A stretch of 12,922 bases of DNA, from the NCBI GenBank assembly GCA_900772445.1, contig CAAHEL010000008.1, positions 1 to 12,922 on the forward strand. The letters run 5' to 3'. This DNA is from Bacilli bacterium. GTDB taxonomy: Bacteria; Bacillota_I; Bacilli_A; RF39; UBA660. The translations under genes and the position numbers were made by a program. Positions 12,711 to 12,922 of the stretch are shown piece after piece; the stretch's first letter is position 1, and every line of letters starts with the position of its first letter. Under the pieces are notes generated by a model that saw only the letters and a program-made list of their open reading frames with translations, made no database searches and had not been told where the DNA came from.

Positions 12711-12922
12711 ATGAGTAAAAAGAAAATAATTATATTATCAGTAATTGTAATATTAATAGGAATAGCAAGTATATTATCTACTTATGCTATAGATATTACT
12801 ATGACTAAAGGAACATCTTCTAATTATGATATGTCTTTAACATTTGATATATCAGGTAATGTGAATAAAGAATTATCAGTTGAAGCAGGTAAAACAAAAA
12901 CATTTGATATCGTAGTAAATAA
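12711..12922 (+). CDS. N-terminal part of a secreted or surface-anchored protein (3' end outside window)
   Basis: Seventy codons are visible. The protein has a classical signal sequence: basic start MSKKK, a hydrophobic core at about 6-23 and a possible signal peptidase site after STYA (residue 26). The mature part is polar, with Thr, Ser, Asp and Lys and beta-strand character (MSLTFDISGNVNKELSVEAG, then KTKTFDIVVN). An exported beta-sandwich protein fits, with a loose resemblance to TasA/camelysin-type or Ig-like surface proteins; I cannot assign a family. AAAAGGAGA (12697-12705) lies 5 bases before the ATG. No promoter lies in the 20 bases between the attenuator and the gene, so it belongs to the leader transcript starting near 12437 and is presumably controlled by the poly-G leader. 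Confidence 0.8.
   Translation, partial: MSKKKIIILSVIVILIGIASILSTYAIDITMTKGTSSNYDMSLTFDISGNVNKELSVEAGKTKTFDIVVN

Noticed and set aside
1..12922. tRNA, rRNA, CRISPR array, insertion sequence or T-box
   Set aside because: None was seen: no cloverleaf with CCA-type end, no spaced direct repeats, no transposase, no T-box TGGNACC-type motif in the leaders.

Overview
The window is about 12.9 kb of very AT-rich DNA from a walled, low-GC member of the Bacillota. It is most likely an uncultured gut-type Bacilli lineage near the RF39/Mollicutes-like clades. That placement is an inference from AT-rich codon use, strong AGGAGG-type ribosome binding sites, SepF and DivIVA cell-division genes, MurC, a VanY-type carboxypeptidase and a probable SspI spore protein. 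TGA is used as a normal stop (for example at 6489-6491 and 10523-10525) and tryptophan is TGG, so this is genetic code 11, not the Mycoplasma code.

Layout, left to right. Positions 1-1432 hold the 3' end of an unidentified gene and a U32-family tRNA-hydroxylation protein. Positions 1458-3255 form a greA-tig unit with its own consensus promoter and a terminator overlapping the tig end. Positions 3268-4193 form a sepF-divIVA division unit with promoter and terminator. Positions 4202-9007 form a long unit: murC, a membrane-anchored WG-repeat-like protein, guanine deaminase, NfeD, an SPFH/stomatin protein and, after a terminator-like hairpin, uppS. Positions 9010-11026 form a phospholipid unit, pssA-psd plus an unknown membrane-anchored protein, ending at a bidirectional terminator. 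On the minus strand, positions 11025-12386 hold a VanY-family carboxypeptidase followed by the SspI-like gene. Positions 12402-12922 hold a divergent promoter, a structured leader RNA, a tiny leader ORF carrying a run of 10 G, a strong intrinsic terminator and the start of a secreted or surface protein.

Together the genes serve translation and folding (tRNA modification, GreA, trigger factor), division (SepF, DivIVA), wall precursor synthesis and trimming (MurC, UppS, VanY) and membrane composition (phosphatidylserine to phosphatidylethanolamine; NfeD/SPFH microdomains). Six promoters have a 17-bp spacer, and four of them also carry an extended -10 TGN.

The most unusual part is the last 500 bp. 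The number of G's in the homopolymer decides where a ribosome on the leader ORF stops. With 10 G's, as here, it stops 40 bases before the terminator. With 9 or 12 it would run through the terminator stem. I read this as a candidate phase-variable, translation-coupled attenuator controlling a surface protein. That mechanism is inferred; the tract, the ORF frames and the hairpin are directly visible.
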